NCBI GenBank assembly: GCA_902495955.1
Contig: CABUZE010000032.1
Span: forward strand, 1 to 8,040
From: an uncultured Collinsella sp.
Lineage (GTDB): Bacteria; Actinomycetota; Coriobacteriia; Coriobacteriales; Coriobacteriaceae
Length of the DNA stretch: 8,040 bases
Reading direction: 5' to 3'
This document shows, piece by piece, positions 5,021 through 8,040 of the stretch (the first letter of the stretch is position 1; each line of letters begins with the position of its first letter). The notes below the pieces were generated by a model. It was not told where the DNA came from, made no database searches, and worked only from the letters and a program-made list of their open reading frames with translations. The position numbers and the translations under genes were made by a program.

Positions 5021-5938
5021 CTATTTTTGAAAAAGTTTGCAGGCATTTTCCCAGGCGGCTCGAGCGATTGCCTCAGCGTCCTCGCCGGTACGATCGACGC
5101 GGTCGTTGACCAGCGCGTTTGCTGTGATGGAAATCATTGCAGGCTCGCACTCAAGACCGCGAATGGGCTCCGGCGCCATATAGGGACAATCCGTCTCGAA
5201 CAAAATACGGTCGAGCGGGGTTGCCGCGAATGCTTCGCGCACGTCGTCGTTGCGCTTAAAGGTAGCCGCGCCGCCATAGGCGATGTAACAACCCAAATCC
5301 ACAAAGCGCTCCATCGTGGCTCGGTCCTCGCCAAAGCAGTGCAGCACGCAACCGGCCTGGGGCACGCCGACCTCGCGCAACACGTTGTAGGCGTCTACAT
5401 GCGAGGTGCGCTCCTCGTCCGTGTCCTCATGACGCAGATGCAGCTCTACCGGCACATTGCGTCGTACGGCAACCTCAAGCTGACGTGCCATGCAATCAAT
5501 CTGCACGTCATGAGGCGCCGGCGCGACATCGTCGTCATAGTCCATGTGGTAGTCCAGGCCAATTTCGCCAATACCGGCGCATAAGGGATCATCGAGTGCG
5601 GCAACGACCCGTGCGTGAACGTCGTCGGTATAGTCCGGTGCGCCATACGGATGCACGCCGGCAAGATACTTGATCTGCGGGATATCCCGCATCGGCAGGA
5701 TCTCGCGAACCAGCCAGTCGCTATAGTCCGCCACGCTGCGCTTATCGGCAATGGGGTCGAAGACCGTCACCAACAAGTCAATGCCCGCTTCCTTGGCGCG
5801 CGCAAGCGTCTCGGGCACTTCCTTGCTCCAAAAAGAGAGCAGGTGCGCATGCGTGTCGGCAAGCGGTGCCAAGGGCACGGGACAAGCAACCGTCTTCTTT
5901 TTCTTGGTAAACGTCACGCGTTCGGCATTAGGCATCAT
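5021..5938 (-). CDS. tatD: TatD-family metal-dependent hydrolase (nuclease)
   Basis: A TIM-barrel amidohydrolase-superfamily enzyme. Characterised TatD proteins are Mg2+-dependent 3'-5' exonucleases on single-stranded DNA/RNA, linked to repair and RNA turnover. The 305-residue product (family usually about 255-270) keeps the metal ligands: DTHAH (H30, H32), GIGEIGLDYH (E125), ELHLRH (H167), VLHCFGE (H200) and FETDCPY (D250), the last followed by MAPEPIRG. A roughly 24-residue basic N-terminal extension (MMPNAERVTFTKKKKT...) and an acidic insertion near 132-140 account for the extra length. AGGAG lies 7 nt before the first of two tandem ATGs (5938, 5935). The start overlaps the end of rsmA by 11 nt, indicating translational coupling. 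TatD-RsmA adjacency is common in Gram-positive and actinobacterial genomes. The precise substrate here is not shown. Confidence 0.93.
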   Translation of the reverse strand: MMPNAERVTFTKKKKTVACPVPLAPLADTHAHLLSFWSKEVPETLARAKEAGIDLLVTVFDPIADKRSVADYSDWLVREILPMRDIPQIKYLAGVHPYGAPDYTDDVHARVVAALDDPLCAGIGEIGLDYHMDYDDDVAPAPHDVQIDCMARQLEVAVRRNVPVELHLRHEDTDEERTSHVDAYNVLREVGVPQAGCVLHCFGEDRATMERFVDLGCYIAYGGAATFKRNDDVREAFAATPLDRILFETDCPYMAPEPIRGLECEPAMISITANALVNDRVDRTGEDAEAIARAAWENACKLFQK

Positions 5939-6788
5939 GGATTAGCTCCTGAGCCAAGCGGACAAAGGCGGCAACGTCGAGCGTCTCGGCGCGCGTGGTA
6001 GGTGCGATACCGCAGGCCTCAAAGGCGGCGTCGAGCGCGTCCTTGGCAAAGCCGTTGGCGCTCATGGAGTTGCGGATCGTCTTGCGACGCTGAGCAAATG
6101 CAGCGTCGATCACGCGGGCCACAAACTCGCGGTCGATGCCCTCGGGTACCACGCCGTCAACGCGATCGATGCGCACTACGGCAGAATCCACATGCGGCGC
6201 CGGCATAAAGCAGCGCGGCGGCACCTCAAAGCGCCCCGTCACCTGCGCATATAGGCCGAGCTTTGCCGTGTAGCCGCCATAGGTCTTGTTGCCCGGCGTT
6301 GCGGCAATACGATCTGCAACTTCCTTTTGCACCATGACGACAGCGCGCTTAAGCGCGGGCATCGTCTGGAAGAACTGAAGGATGATCGTCGCTGCCACGT
6401 TATAGGGCAGATTCGCGACAAACACCGTAGGTTCACCACCGGCGACCTGCTCAACCTGCTCCGGGCACACCTTGAGCGCATCGCCCATGATAAAGCGGAA
6501 GTTGGCATAGTCGGCGGCGTGGGCGTCGAGCACCGGCTCAAGCTCGGGATCGGCCTCAATCGACGTAACGCACGCCGCCTCCTGCAGCAGGGCCAACGTC
6601 AGCGTGCCGCAACCCGGGCCGACCTCGAGCACGCGCTCATCGCCCGTAAGCTGAGCGAGCTCACAGATACGTTCGATCACATGGTTGTCGATCAGGAAGT
6701 TTTGGCCCAGGCGATGCTTGGTCGCAAGGCCAAACTCCTCTAGCAGCTCCCTAGTTGCCGTGGGGTTTGCCAAAGGCGAAGTTGTCAT
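5928..6788 (-). CDS. rsmA: 16S rRNA (adenine1518-N6/adenine1519-N6)-dimethyltransferase RsmA (KsgA)
   Basis: Uses S-adenosylmethionine to dimethylate two adjacent adenines in the 3'-terminal helix 45 loop of 16S rRNA, a late checkpoint in 30S assembly; loss gives kasugamycin resistance. The 286-residue product has the N-terminal KHRLGQNFLID (24-34), cofactor motif EVGPGCGTLT (55-64), acidic ribose-binding EAD (78-80), MGDALK (101-106), catalytic NLPYN (126-130) and the C-terminal CFMPAPHVDSAVV (193-205). An excellent AAGGAGG lies 5 nt before ATG 6788. The stop overlaps the tatD start. The metG terminator lies 38 nt upstream, so rsmA and tatD probably form their own two-gene unit or depend on read-through; I could not identify a clear promoter in the short gap. 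Confidence 0.97.
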   Translation of the reverse strand: MTTSPLANPTATRELLEEFGLATKHRLGQNFLIDNHVIERICELAQLTGDERVLEVGPGCGTLTLALLQEAACVTSIEADPELEPVLDAHAADYANFRFIMGDALKVCPEQVEQVAGGEPTVFVANLPYNVAATIILQFFQTMPALKRAVVMVQKEVADRIAATPGNKTYGGYTAKLGLYAQVTGRFEVPPRCFMPAPHVDSAVVRIDRVDGVVPEGIDREFVARVIDAAFAQRRKTIRNSMSANGFAKDALDAAFEACGIAPTTRAETLDVAAFVRLAQELIHDA

Positions 6789-6826
6789 GGTTGCCTCCTT
6801 AACATGGTGGCTGCATCGTAAAGCAA

Positions 6827-6856
6827 AAGGGCATGGACCGTTGCGGCCATGCCCTT
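6827..6856 (-). terminator. Rho-independent terminator of metG
   Basis: On the minus strand AAGGGCATGG and CCATGCCCTT form a perfect 10-bp stem, extended by an inner CCG/CGG stem past one unpaired base, followed by TTTTGCTTT. It lies 39 nt after the metG stop, between metG and rsmA. Confidence 0.88.
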
Positions 6857-6895
6857 ACATCTAAACAGCAAATTGCCGATATGGCGCGCAGCGTC

Positions 6896-8040
<1,145 letters not shown>

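Overview
The window looks like a chromosomal housekeeping stretch from a fairly high-G+C Actinomycetota member. The protein sequences and layout suggest the gut class Coriobacteriia (Collinsella-like). That placement is an inference from overall resemblance; no taxonomic marker was compared. Almost everything is encoded on the minus strand, so the transcription order runs from right to left.

Right to left on the minus strand: metG (methionyl-tRNA synthetase, 5' part beyond the right edge) ends in its own terminator. Next come rsmA/ksgA (16S rRNA dimethyltransferase) and tatD (metal-dependent nuclease/hydrolase), which overlap by 11 nt and are probably translationally coupled. A tRNA-Leu(CAG) gene with its own promoter and terminator follows. 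A gene-free stretch of about 470 nt (4418-4890) then holds two odd things: a tRNA 3'-end-like remnant facing the tRNA-Leu across a shared terminator, and a 219-bp non-coding element bounded by 34-bp inverted repeats. After it lie an SPFH/stomatin (HIR-like) membrane protein gene, rlmH (23S rRNA pseudouridine-1915 methyltransferase) only 6 nt downstream, and proC (pyrroline-5-carboxylate reductase).

Left part: a short plus-strand gene for a 57-residue single-pass membrane protein (1829-2002) is divergent from serS (seryl-tRNA synthetase) and ends in a strong 17-bp-stem terminator. The serS/small-gene spacer is dense in perfect palindromes and likely carries overlapping divergent promoters. serS ends in a terminator. 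Beyond it a further minus-strand gene, cut by the left edge, encodes an unrecognised protein; its promoter region carries a good match to the Gram-positive LexA (SOS) box.

Functionally the window concerns translation: two aminoacyl-tRNA synthetases, a tRNA and two rRNA methyltransferases, plus proline synthesis, DNA/RNA maintenance and membrane organisation. I see no defence system, phage or biosynthetic cluster. The items worth a second look are the inverted-repeat element, the LexA-like site with its unknown gene, the small membrane protein and the tRNA-like remnant.
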